DNA of 15,154 nt from Verrucomicrobiota bacterium (GCA_009917805.1 RGES01000017.1:1-15154); one strand, 5' to 3'; shown: positions 6,172 through 14,452, counted from the first letter of the stretch. A program made the numbers and translations. Notes: a model not told the origin generated them from the letters alone.

Positions 6172-6719
6172 CGGCGGCGGGCTTCCAGCGCTTCGACCAG
6201 CACGTCGAGGCGGGAAGAAAGGATCTCCAGGCGGCGGCCCAGCCAGTTGGCGGCGATGAGCGCCGGGATGGCGATGCAGAGGCCGATCATCGTGGTGCTG
6301 AGCGCGAGGCCCACGCCACGGGTGAGCGTCTGCGAATCCGGCAGCCCTTGTTCGGGGAACAACGTGGCAAGGCCGGTGACCGTGCCGAGCAGGCCGAGGA
6401 GAGGGGCGGCGGCGACGATGCTGTCGAGCAGATGCAGGCCGCGCTGGAGACGGATCAGCTCGTTGCGCGTCCAGGCCTTGAGGACTTCGCCCGAGGCGCC
6501 GTCCTTCCAGCGCTGCACCAGACGCCCCGCGACGGACTCGCCGTCGGCCAGGCCGACCTGGTCGAGGTTGCCGTTCAAGACGGACTTCAGCACCGACTCC
6601 GGGGCCACGCGGGAAACCCGCAAAGCCAGGGCCCGTTCCACGATGAGGAAGACGGCCAGCAGCGAGCAGAGGGCGAGCGGCCAAATGAAAATCCCGGCAC
6701 CTTGGAGTAGGGTTTGCAC
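6168..6719 (-). CDS. exbB: MotA/TolQ/ExbB family proton channel protein
   Basis: This 183-residue inner-membrane protein has the three helices of the family: about 10-28 (IFIWPLALCSLLAVFLIVERA), 101-120 (IVAAAPLLGLLGTVTGLATL) and 137-159 (GLALSTTMIGLCIAIPALIA). The second and third carry the conserved P-L-L-G-L-L-G-T-V-T-G and S-T-T-x-x-G motifs that line the proton path. Five such subunits surround an ExbD dimer. It is shorter than E. coli ExbB (244 residues) and lacks that protein's extra N-terminal periplasmic segment. The start is a GTG at 6719-6717 behind a purine-rich AGAGGGTGGTGAG stretch; no other in-frame start fits. It is the first gene of the six-gene minus-strand operon, and its promoter must lie in the AT-rich spacer at 6720-6879. 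Confidence 0.9.
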   Translation of the reverse strand: MQTLLQGAGIFIWPLALCSLLAVFLIVERALALRVSRVAPESVLKSVLNGNLDQVGLADGESVAGRLVQRWKDGASGEVLKAWTRNELIRLQRGLHLLDSIVAAAPLLGLLGTVTGLATLFPEQGLPDSQTLTRGVGLALSTTMIGLCIAIPALIAANWLGRRLEILSSRLDVLVEALEARRR

Positions 6720-6879
6720 CTCACCACCCTCTCCAAAGCGAAAAGGGTCGCAAGCCCGCTCTTTAAAAGCCTGTTTTATGATTTTTGACTGTGTTTAAAT
6801 GACTTTAAATGATTAACTTCATTCTTTTGGAACAAATGGGGATAACCAATCCTTTGACTTTCCCCTAGGGGGGTTTACC
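6720..6879. promoter_or_regulatory. AT-rich divergent promoter region between exbB and the giant gene
   Basis: This spacer is far richer in A and T than its surroundings and must hold promoters for both divergent transcripts. Visible structure: two copies of TTTAAATGA at 6794-6802 and 6804-6812, with a period of exactly 10 bp, and a perfect palindrome CCCCTAGGGG at 6862-6871 just after a TTGACT at 6854-6859. I could not fix a -10 hexamer with confidence on either strand. The GGGGGG ending at 6873 is well placed as a ribosome-binding site for a GTG at 6880. Confidence 0.4.
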
Positions 6880-9800
6880 GTGATTTTACCCCAATTTACT
6901 ATGAGACTTAAACGCTCAGGTTTCTCCCTCGTTCTGTCGCTTACCATCATGGCAGCGATGGTGCTGATGGTGATCGTCCTCGCCTCCTTCCTCCAGGTCG
7001 AGAGCCGCCTCGCCCAGAGCCATGCCGGCTACCTGCGCGCCCGCTACAACGCCCTCGCTTCGGCCCGCATCGCCGTCGGCCAGCTCCAGCAGCTCGCCGG
7101 CCCGGACCAGCGCGTGACCATGCGCGCGGACATGTACGCCGACAACGACATCGCCATCGGCGCGAAGGATGCGACCACCGTGGCGCCCGTGCGCACCTCC
7201 GGCGCGCACAACATCAACAACGCTCCGGCGTTGAAGAAGCTTTCGCACCAGAAGCGCTACCTCACGGGCGTCTGGGCCACCGGCGGCATCGACAGCACGC
7301 GCACCCGCGACTGGGACGTCACGAACCCGACCGAGTCGCGTCTCTTCCTCGGCTGGCTCGCCTCCCCGTTCGAAGTCGGTCCTGACGCCGAGACGCCGGG
7401 AGCCCCCGTCAACTACCTCGCCAACCGCACCTTCTTCGCGGCCGACGCCGCCAACTTCAACCGCCGCGTCGCGAACATGGTGACCGGCTCCGAAGGCCAG
7501 AAGCTGCTCGACGATCTCGCCGTCGCCATCGCCGACCCGGCGGACACCCTCGTCCCGCTCGTCTCCTACGGCACCGTCGACCTCCCGGCCGGCCTGACGT
7601 CCTTCCAGCGCAACTACTACGGCGCCGTGGATGCGCGCCCGCAGCCGCTGCCCGGCCCCGCATTCGCGGACGGCAAGACCCTCGGCGCCAACGGTCGCTA
7701 CGCCTTCTGGATCGGCGACGAAGGCGTGAAGGCGAAGGTCAACCTTCCTGACTATTACGCGGCCACCGCCGGCGGTGCGTTCCTCTCCACGGAGCCGTGG
7801 GACAAGGGCTTCGCGGGCTCCGCGACGCAGCGCAACTCGATCGGCACCATCGGCGGCGCCGGCGACCCGATCAAGGAAGGCGTCAACACGCGCGGCAACC
7901 TCCCGGCTGGTTTCAACTTCGACACCTGGCGCGCGAAGGACATCGCCGATTCGGCCGGCAATCCGCAGGCCTACCAGCTCTCCAAAGCCGTCGGCATGTC
8001 CGGCCTCACCGCCTGGGCGGCCAAGCAGGGCGGCATCGCCGCCGGCGACGCGATGAACAAGGCCGGCAAGATGCTCTGGCACGACGTCACCACGTATTCC
8101 TTCTCCACCCTGACCGACACCTACAACGGCGGCGTGAAGACCGACCTTTCGACGGCCTTCGAGCTCCCTTACGCGATGTACCGCGGCGTCGAGATGTACC
8201 CCGGCCAGAAGGATTCCTCGATCACCGCCGATCCCAAGCTGCGCAGGCAGTCGTGGTTCCACGGCTCGCCGAACATCAGCACCAACGCCAACGGCCTGGC
8301 CGTCGACCTCGACTACAACCGCCCGAACCTCGTCGATAAGCTCGGCTCGGACAACGACCTCCTCCTCGCCTCGCCCCGCGCCTCCGAATGGGCGCCCCGC
8401 TACCTCAAGGGCATGCTGGGCTCGTCCTACAACACCCTCGTGACGCGCAACGGCAGCGAGACCCCGGAGCGTCTCGGCTTCGTGTACGAAGCGCCGCTGC
8501 GCTCGGCGCTCTTCAACGCCGACCGCCAGACCGCCACGACGATCTTCGGCCCCAACGCCTCCGGCACGCAGACGACACGCATCGCGGCCATGCCTTGGTC
8601 CGAAATGGGCGTGACCTCCGTGGAGAACATGCTCGGACGCATCACGCGCGGCCCCACCTGGGACCTCTACCGCAATTACTACCGCATGTACAAGCGCGAG
8701 ACCGAGGCCGCCGCCGACGTCTCGGGCAACGCCCTGCGCGGCCTGAAGCCCACCGCGGACGCCGTCGCCGCCCGCGGCGTCGAGCCCCTGACCTACGCCT
8801 CCGGCAACCGCAACGCCCCGATGCAGCGCGGCCGCGACACGAAGATCAACCCCGCCTACGCCGCCGTGACGCCCCCCGCCGGCCACTACGCCAGCGGCGG
8901 CGGCGCGACGGGCAAGTATTTCTATCGCAACAACCTCAGCGCGCCGAGCGACTCCCCGAGTTTCCAGGCCGAACAGCGACTGCGCTACCCGAACCTGCTG
9001 GTGAACAAGTATTCGGCCGGCCAGATGAACTTCGATCGCCTCGGCCTCGCGAAACCCAACACCACCTCCAACGACGCGGCCTTCGACACGCCTCAGCAGC
9101 TGACCACCCGCACGTGGCCGACCTCGATGAGCCTCACCCCGAGCATCATCCGATTCTCGATGGTGTTCTCAGGTATCTTCGACACCGGCACCGACACCAA
9201 CGGCACCATCGGCGTCTCCGTCGACCCCGTCCTCGTCGTCCATAATCCTTACGACACCCCGATCGAGTTCGAAGGCATCGCCATGGTCAGCAACGGCGAA
9301 GCCCTGCCCTACATCTTCGACGTCTCGGTCTCTTCGTGGGCCTTCACCTCCACGCTCTGGCAGTACTACGATCCGACCCGCGGCCCGCCCAAGTCGACGA
9401 ACAACGAACCCAAGCCGAAGACAGATCCGCTCTGGGCCGGCGTGAACATCGTCTCCCCCATCACCCTCGGCGAAGTCGCCCTCGGCGACGGCGCCTACGA
9501 CAACCGATCCTTCTCCTTCCGCGCCGTCGCCGGCGCCGGCAAGAAGTTCCGCCTCGAACCGGGCGAAGTCAAGGTGCTCAGCCCGAAGAACCTCGGCGGC
9601 GTCTACAAGTCGACCCGCGCCAGCAACACCGCGATCGTCACCGACGACTTCGGCTATGACCTCGGTAACACCGCGGTCTACAAGATGACCCCCTTCGCCA
9701 ACGTGCGTTACCGCGAATCGGGCGACGTCTCGACCCAGTGGCGCGAAGGTTCGCCCGGCCCGGACAATCGCATGTGGACCTGGGGCTTCATGCCCAACCA

Positions 9801-12768
9801 CCCGACGACCAACGTCCCCTTCCTGACGACCAATCCGCCCGCCATCGGCTACTTCGGCAACTTCTGCACCACGATCACCAACGCCAACGCGGGCCTCCAC
9901 GACGCCCTCGTGCTCTGGGGTCAGGTCGTGAATTCCCGCAAGCTCCGCGACGCTTTCCCGACCTGGGACGGCACCGCGAAGAAGCTGCAGGCGATCCTCT
10001 CCACGCCTCCGCCCGGCAACCTGCCGAACCGTCCGCTGACGTTCACCGTCCGCAACTCCGGCTGGGTGAACTACGACAACTGCGTCGTCGGCGAAGAAGG
10101 CCTGAAAGGCGCCACCAACTACATCTACCCGCGCAAGCGTTCCGGCACCACGCAGGTCGGCGGCCACCAGAGCTGGAACTTCTATCTCATCGGCCAGAAG
10201 AGCATCGACGGCCGCCAGGACCTGAGCCCGACGCGCCGCTGGTTCGGCGCCCCCGACTATTCCAACCAGAACGACGCCAACTTCGTCTACGAAGGCGTCG
10301 AGACCGCTCCCGGCACCCACCTGGTCGACGAGCCGCTGCTCCTGAGCTTCCACGGCCTGACCTCCGGCTGGCCGATGTACGGCAACGACAACGGCCACTG
10401 GTCCAACATCATCCAGCCGAACGAAGACTGGAAGAAGTACATGCCGGGCAACCTGACGGTGAACCCGCCGGATTATCGCATCGCCGCCCGCTCGCTGGCG
10501 ACCAGCGCCAAGCCCGACGTCTATAACGCCGGCGGCAGCTCGCTCTCCGTGAGCGGCACGAGCAACGTCGAATACGGCCCCATGCTCGACCCCGAGTTCG
10601 GCGCCCCGGAGATCACCGGCGGCAAGGCCGGCACGCTGAACGGCCGCATCCAAGGCTTCGTGAGCCCGAACGCCGGCAGCCTCAAGCAGCAGTTCTTCAT
10701 GACGGACTTCCTGCTGCGCTCCGCGGACATGACCGCGAACACGCTCAACAAGTGGTACCCCGAGGACAAGAAGACCCCGAACTCCCTGCCCTTCAAGTTC
10801 CAGACCCACTACGACAGCGCCGGCAACGAAGTGAAATGGGAAGGTCAGGTCGTCGACACCCTCCGCACCCCGAAGGAGATGCTCAACGCGCCGATGTCGC
10901 CTTACTTCATCAGCGTCCGCCCGCAGCAGGCCCACCTCTACGGCTACGACGGCAAGGCGCACTCGCCGATCGGCTGGGTGCTCTCGCAGCGCCAGCTGAT
11001 CTCGCCCGACGGCGACAACAAGAACCTCGAAGTGGACACCTCGCTGCAGCACGCCTACTGGGGCGCCAGCGTCGATCCCTCTACCGACCAGCGCTCCGAC
11101 GTGGTGCTCTTCCCGATCCCGCGTCGTCCGCTCCTGTCGCTCGCCCAGCTCGGCTCCGCCGGCTTCGCCCAGGTCAACACCGACGCGGACTTCACCGTCG
11201 GCTCGTCCTTCGCCCACCCCGGCATCAACGACCTCACGAAGATCACCGACTGGCCCGGCCCGAAGGACCAGTCCGGCGACGACGTGCCCACCCCTGAGGT
11301 CGGTTACGTCGCCAAGACCGAAGGCACGCGCATCATCCGCAACTACGCCCAGGTGCGCACGGACCATGCGTTCGCGGCCAACCTCGCCCTGTGGGATTCG
11401 TATTACTTCAGCGGCCTGAACCTGCAGGCGAATTCCTACTCCCTGCCCGGCGACAAGCGCGCCTTCCCGACCGGCCCGGACCTCCCGACCGACACCAACC
11501 TCGCGGCCGACCAGAAGGAAGCCCTCAAGAAGGCCTCCGGCAGCCTCTCTTCCTTCGATCCGACCTCCTTCGCGGACATCAAGACCGCGCTCGAAGCCGG
11601 CTACAATCCGCTGGCGAACAAGCGTATGTCCTTCCTGCCGGACGGCCGCCCGGCCGTGGCCGACGGCAGCTTCCCCGCCCCGACCGAGTTCCCGCACCCG
11701 ACCTACCTCTCGCGTAACGCGCTGTACGAAGGCGGCTTCAACGTGAACTCGACGTCCAAGCAGGCCTGGAAGGCCGTGCTCGCCGGCATGAAGGGCCAGA
11801 CCCTGCCCGACGGCTCCGCGACCACCGGCACCGTGCTCACCAAGTTCGCGCGCTCGTTCAAGCCCTCCGCCGGCTCCGTCGGACCTTGGAACACGTACCG
11901 CGAACTCACCGACGCCGAGATCGACGACCTCGCCGCCCAGGTCGTGAAGGAGATCCGCGACCGCGGACCGTTCATGTCGCTCGGCGACTTCATCAACCGC
12001 CGCCTCCTCGCCGCCGACCACGGCCTCAAGGGCGCGCTGCAGGCCGCCATCGACGCCTCGAAGATCAACGACAAGGCCATCGACGACGCCGCCGCGGGCG
12101 GACCGAACGCGCTCGCCGCGGGCGTCTTCTCGCACCCGCCGGCCTCGGACTGGATCGACTACAACAAGCGCAACGACACGACGAACTTCAAGGACACCGA
12201 CGGCGTCTGGTCGTTCATCAAGAACGGACCGGCCTACGCCCGTAGCAGCCCGCGCTTCCCGCGCCTCGCCTCGATGAGCCGTAAGGCCAAGTACAGTACC
12301 TCGCCGTACAGCGTGAACGACGTGACCGCCGGCCTCGGCGCCCCGCAGATCGTGACCCAGATGGACGTGCTGAACTCCGTCGGCCCGAACCTGACACCCC
12401 GCTCCGACACGTTCACCGTGCGCGCCTACGGCGAAGCCCTCGACAACGCGGGCAACACCATCGGACGCGCCTGGGTGGAAGTCGTCGTCCAGCGTACGCC
12501 GTACTTCATGGCGCCGTCGGCCAAGGGCCCGGCCTATGACGAAACCACGCGCCGCAAGCTCGCTTACCGCGTGAACGGCACCGGCACCCTCGAATACGAC
12601 ACCCTCCCGGTCGTCGACCCTTACGAAAGCGTGAACGCCAACGGATCCCTGGGCGGCCTGCCCACCGGTTACTCGCAGACGGACAAGGAAAGCTGGATGA
12701 TCAACCGGCACCTCGGTCGTCGCTTCAAGACCACCTCGATCCGCTGGCTCAACGCCAACGAAATCTGA
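6880..12768 (+). CDS. Giant prepilin-like protein, resembling Verru_Chthon cassette protein A
   Basis: The frame encodes 1962 residues (1955 if started at the ATG at 6901). After a basic leader, LKRSG, comes FSLVLSLTIMAAMVLMVIVL, a prepilin-peptidase type site and hydrophobic helix followed by AQSHAGYLRARYNALASARI. There is no Glu at position +5, as in the minor pseudopilins GspK and PilX. The huge exported part is soluble, rich in Asn, Pro and Tyr, with only two Cys. Near residue 1410 is RRPLLSLAQLGSAGF, near 1690 RGPFMSLGDFINRRLL with GLKGALQAAID after it, and near 1846 VRAYGEALDNAG... ending VVVQRTPYF. I associate these blocks with large Verrucomicrobia proteins annotated as Verru_Chthon cassette A. 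The companion B, C and D pilins are absent here. GTG 6880 has a GGGGGG site in place; ATG 6901 gives the more typical short leader. Codon use is strongly biased to C/G-ending codons throughout. Role inferred: surface or secretion-linked structure. Confidence 0.8.
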   Translation: MILPQFTMRLKRSGFSLVLSLTIMAAMVLMVIVLASFLQVESRLAQSHAGYLRARYNALASARIAVGQLQQLAGPDQRVTMRADMYADNDIAIGAKDATTVAPVRTSGAHNINNAPALKKLSHQKRYLTGVWATGGIDSTRTRDWDVTNPTESRLFLGWLASPFEVGPDAETPGAPVNYLANRTFFAADAANFNRRVANMVTGSEGQKLLDDLAVAIADPADTLVPLVSYGTVDLPAGLTSFQRNYYGAVDARPQPLPGPAFADGKTLGANGRYAFWIGDEGVKAKVNLPDYYAATAGGAFLSTEPWDKGFAGSATQRNSIGTIGGAGDPIKEGVNTRGNLPAGFNFDTWRAKDIADSAGNPQAYQLSKAVGMSGLTAWAAKQGGIAAGDAMNKAGKMLWHDVTTYSFSTLTDTYNGGVKTDLSTAFELPYAMYRGVEMYPGQKDSSITADPKLRRQSWFHGSPNISTNANGLAVDLDYNRPNLVDKLGSDNDLLLASPRASEWAPRYLKGMLGSSYNTLVTRNGSETPERLGFVYEAPLRSALFNADRQTATTIFGPNASGTQTTRIAAMPWSEMGVTSVENMLGRITRGPTWDLYRNYYRMYKRETEAAADVSGNALRGLKPTADAVAARGVEPLTYASGNRNAPMQRGRDTKINPAYAAVTPPAGHYASGGGATGKYFYRNNLSAPSDSPSFQAEQRLRYPNLLVNKYSAGQMNFDRLGLAKPNTTSNDAAFDTPQQLTTRTWPTSMSLTPSIIRFSMVFSGIFDTGTDTNGTIGVSVDPVLVVHNPYDTPIEFEGIAMVSNGEALPYIFDVSVSSWAFTSTLWQYYDPTRGPPKSTNNEPKPKTDPLWAGVNIVSPITLGEVALGDGAYDNRSFSFRAVAGAGKKFRLEPGEVKVLSPKNLGGVYKSTRASNTAIVTDDFGYDLGNTAVYKMTPFANVRYRESGDVSTQWREGSPGPDNRMWTWGFMPNHPTTNVPFLTTNPPAIGYFGNFCTTITNANAGLHDALVLWGQVVNSRKLRDAFPTWDGTAKKLQAILSTPPPGNLPNRPLTFTVRNSGWVNYDNCVVGEEGLKGATNYIYPRKRSGTTQVGGHQSWNFYLIGQKSIDGRQDLSPTRRWFGAPDYSNQNDANFVYEGVETAPGTHLVDEPLLLSFHGLTSGWPMYGNDNGHWSNIIQPNEDWKKYMPGNLTVNPPDYRIAARSLATSAKPDVYNAGGSSLSVSGTSNVEYGPMLDPEFGAPEITGGKAGTLNGRIQGFVSPNAGSLKQQFFMTDFLLRSADMTANTLNKWYPEDKKTPNSLPFKFQTHYDSAGNEVKWEGQVVDTLRTPKEMLNAPMSPYFISVRPQQAHLYGYDGKAHSPIGWVLSQRQLISPDGDNKNLEVDTSLQHAYWGASVDPSTDQRSDVVLFPIPRRPLLSLAQLGSAGFAQVNTDADFTVGSSFAHPGINDLTKITDWPGPKDQSGDDVPTPEVGYVAKTEGTRIIRNYAQVRTDHAFAANLALWDSYYFSGLNLQANSYSLPGDKRAFPTGPDLPTDTNLAADQKEALKKASGSLSSFDPTSFADIKTALEAGYNPLANKRMSFLPDGRPAVADGSFPAPTEFPHPTYLSRNALYEGGFNVNSTSKQAWKAVLAGMKGQTLPDGSATTGTVLTKFARSFKPSAGSVGPWNTYRELTDAEIDDLAAQVVKEIRDRGPFMSLGDFINRRLLAADHGLKGALQAAIDASKINDKAIDDAAAGGPNALAAGVFSHPPASDWIDYNKRNDTTNFKDTDGVWSFIKNGPAYARSSPRFPRLASMSRKAKYSTSPYSVNDVTAGLGAPQIVTQMDVLNSVGPNLTPRSDTFTVRAYGEALDNAGNTIGRAWVEVVVQRTPYFMAPSAKGPAYDETTRRKLAYRVNGTGTLEYDTLPVVDPYESVNANGSLGGLPTGYSQTDKESWMINRHLGRRFKTTSIRWLNANEI

Positions 12769-12773
12769 TTCTG

Positions 12774-13676
12774 ATGAAACCTAGGTTTTTCCTGGCCGGG
12801 ATGCTTTTCCTCGCCACCTCCCTCAGCCTTGCCGCGCTCGACAAAGAGACGGCCAAGAAAGAGGACCCGCAGCCCAAGCCGGCGGCGGAGAAGGAGTCCA
12901 AACGCCCACGCCGCGCCGCGCCGGGGGAGATCACCTGCTCGGTGCACGTGACCTGGTGGGATGAGCCGCCGATGGCGGAAGGCGAGCGCCTCGAGCTCGC
13001 GGTCCAGGTCGACAAGACCACGACCCCGGTCCTGGCCGGCCAGATGCAGATCGGGCCCGCCATCGAGTACGTCGGCCCGGGCGTCATCACCTTCGTCCGC
13101 AAGGTGAAGACCCAGGTCGAGGAGGTCGACAAGAAGGGCAAGCCGGTCACCCGCACCGTCGAGAACTGGGTGCCGTTCGCCAGCTGCGCGGTGCCCGCCG
13201 GCCAGCCGGAGATCCTCGTGCTGCTGATGGCCATCCCGGGCAAGGTCAACGCCTACGCTTTCGACATCAACCAGGAGACGTTCCCCTTCGGCTCCTTCCA
13301 CATCCTGAACTTCAGCAAGGCCCGCGTCGGCTGCAGCCTCGCCGGCAAGGTCTTCTTCGCCGAGCCCGGCCAACGCGCCAAGAGCCCGATGGTGATGAGC
13401 CAGCGACAGGTCGTGAACTTCCGCCTCGCGGTGTTCGAGACCGGCGGCGCGCAGCGCCGTCTCTACTCCACGCCCATCATCCTCGATGAGCGCACCCGCC
13501 GCCTGTATTTCGTCACGGAGTATCCCGGCAACGACATCGAGCAGCGCTACGACACCCGCACCTTGGTCGACTACCGTCAGGTGCAGCCCGCGCCGGCCGA
13601 GGAACCGGCGCCGGAGAAGACCGAGCCCAAGGCCACCAAGGCTCCGGCCAAGGCCGCCCCCAAGGCCGAGAAGTGA
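12774..13676 (+). CDS. Secreted protein of unknown function, partner of the giant prepilin-like gene
   Basis: I do not recognise the family. The 300-residue product starts with a clear signal peptide (basic MKPRFF, hydrophobic 5-19, likely cleavage after SLSLA). Next is a charged linker rich in K, E, P and A (about 22-50), then a folded region of about 200 residues with strand-like stretches such as ITCSVHVTWWDEPPM, YAFDINQETFPFGSFHIL, RLYSTPIILDERTRRLYFV and EYPGNDIEQRYDTRTL, and a low-complexity A/K/P/E tail from about 265. Three Cys lie in the folded part. It begins 5 nt after the giant gene's stop, so the two are surely co-transcribed and probably act together; a periplasmic or surface accessory is the simplest guess. 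It ends 4 bp from the convergent pgl remnant. Confidence 0.75.
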   Translation: MKPRFFLAGMLFLATSLSLAALDKETAKKEDPQPKPAAEKESKRPRRAAPGEITCSVHVTWWDEPPMAEGERLELAVQVDKTTTPVLAGQMQIGPAIEYVGPGVITFVRKVKTQVEEVDKKGKPVTRTVENWVPFASCAVPAGQPEILVLLMAIPGKVNAYAFDINQETFPFGSFHILNFSKARVGCSLAGKVFFAEPGQRAKSPMVMSQRQVVNFRLAVFETGGAQRRLYSTPIILDERTRRLYFVTEYPGNDIEQRYDTRTLVDYRQVQPAPAEEPAPEKTEPKATKAPAKAAPKAEK

Positions 13677-13679
13677 TCG

Positions 13680-14160
13680 TCAGAGGCCGGCGGCGGCCTC
13701 GCGGTCGGCCAGCCAGGTCACCTTGGACGCGTGCGCACGCAGCACCTGTCCCGGGTGGAGCTGGGGCTCGAAGGCGCCGCAGGTGATCTCGCGGAGGGCG
13801 ACGGCCTTGCCGGCGCCGCCGACGAGCACCACGATGGCGCCGCACTGGGCCAGGCCGGCTTCCGTGATGGTCAGGCGCCAGCCGCGGCCCGGCCATTCCG
13901 TGGCGACGAAGCGGGGGCCGGTCTGCCGGCCGATCAGCGGGCACTTCGGCATGCCAGTCGATCCGCGCGAGGGCCTCGGCCGTGAGGGCGCCGGTGCGGA
14001 CCACCCAGGCGTAGAAGGCCTTGGGCGTGGAACCGCCGCTGAGGCCGACGGAAGCCGGGCCGCGGGCGGCGAGGTCGTTGATCCGGCGGGCGAGCTCGGC
14101 GAAAGATTCTTCCCGGCTGAGCACGCGGACCTTGCCGGCGGAGGTGGCGATGTCGGACAT
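13680..14160 (-). pseudogene. pgl: Broken 6-phosphogluconolactonase with out-of-frame internal deletion
   Basis: Two halves of one enzyme are adjacent but in different frames. From the ATG at 14160 the first 70 residues look like 6PGL/GlcN6P-isomerase N-termini, with VGLSGGSTPKAFYAWV (38-53) and ARIDWH (65-70). After position 13951 that frame turns into low-complexity noise. In the next frame PLIGRQTGPRFVATEW, then WRLTITEAGLAQCGAIVVLV, GAGKAVALREI and a final VTWLADREAA give a normal 6PGL C-terminus, ending at the TGA at 13682-13680. Missing between them is the middle of the enzyme, about 90 or more residues, including the SDERCVP and D/G-GHTASLFP motifs that hold the catalytic residues. The product cannot hydrolyse 6-phosphogluconolactone. 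It is either true gene decay or an assembly error in this contig. Its 5' side is crowded by the heptamer array starting 23 bp upstream. Confidence 0.8.
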
Positions 14161-14182
14161 GGGAAAGAAGATAGAGGGCGGG

Positions 14183-14231
14183 AGTATGGAGTATCGAGTA
14201 TAGAGTATGGAGTATAGAGTATGGAGTATGG
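14183..14231 (+). repeat. Tandem array of seven 7-bp repeats, consensus AGTATNG
   Basis: Seven uninterrupted 7-mers follow one another with only position 6 varying (G, C, A, G, A, G, G). The array lies in the spacer between the pgl remnant and nrdA, 23 bp from the pgl start codon. Four more copies in the opposite orientation lie at 14453-14480, so the two can pair. The period is not a multiple of three, there is no unique spacer, and the array is not coding. Confidence 0.9.
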
Positions 14232-14242
14232 GAGGAATCAGG

Positions 14243-14277
14243 GGGTGGCGGTGAGCGGATAGCGGTTGGCGGGTAGG
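14243..14277 (+). repeat. Tandem array of five 7-bp repeats, consensus GG-N-T-R-GC
   Basis: Five consecutive 7-mers of the same family as those at 2102-2129 start 11 bp after the AGTATNG array and share its orientation. Four of the five end in GC; the last ends in GG. The unit GGTTGGC is identical in both loci. If both families are rotated to begin GG, GGCGGAT and GGAGTAT agree at five of seven positions, so they may share an origin. Confidence 0.75.
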
Positions 14278-14317
14278 GCATGATGCACCTATGTCGTGAC
14301 GCGGGCCCGACCCTACC
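14271..14317. repeat. Hairpin-forming element GGTAGGG ... CCCTACC
   Basis: Arms at 14272-14278 and 14311-14317 are perfect 7-bp complements. The 32 bp between them hold two further palindromes, GCATGATGC (14278-14286) and CGGGCCCG (14302-14309). The last heptamer of the array provides the left arm. The layered symmetry looks like a REP-type extragenic palindromic element. No transposase is visible. Confidence 0.5.
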
Positions 14318-14418
14318 TGAAGCAGAACCGCAGCAACCGATCCGGTTTCCGGTCTCCCTTGGCATCGAGACGGAACGGGCAGACAGGACGCCACGCAGCG
14401 GCGCCCTGCCCCAACAAG
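14318..14418. other. Spacer with no recognisable gene
   Basis: I see no credible coding region, RNA gene or promoter here. A stretch at about 14321-14343 has weak echoes of inverted heptamers (AACC and ATCC steps spaced 8-9 bp), possibly a degenerate arm of the neighbouring array. Confidence 0.4.
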
Positions 14419-14442
14419 AAGGGCGTCCTTGCGGACGCCCTT
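14419..14442 (-). terminator. Probable intrinsic terminator of nrdA
   Basis: Read on the minus strand this is a perfect 10-bp stem, AAGGGCGTCC paired with GGACGCCCTT, closed by a GCAA (GNRA) tetraloop and followed by TTCTTGTT. It lies 44 bp after the nrdA stop codon. The T-tract is interrupted, so termination efficiency is uncertain; a mainly RNA-stabilising role is possible. Confidence 0.6.
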
Positions 14443-14452
14443 TCATGACCAG

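Noticed and set aside
9169..12711. A very long open frame (1180 codons) on the minus strand opposite the giant gene
   Set aside because: Its translation is a Val/Gly/Arg/Ala-rich shadow of the well-formed plus-strand protein, with no recognisable motifs; such antisense frames are expected in GC-rich DNA with C/G-biased third positions.
6880..12768. A full four-gene Verru_Chthon cassette
   Set aside because: Only a protein resembling member A is present; the genes on both sides are exbB and an unrelated secreted protein, and no B, C or D pilin is seen.
13683..13700. GAGGCC/GGCCTC hairpin as a terminator between the convergent secreted-protein gene and pgl
   Set aside because: It lies within the pgl coding remnant, has no T-run on either side, and short GC-rich stems are common by chance at this composition.
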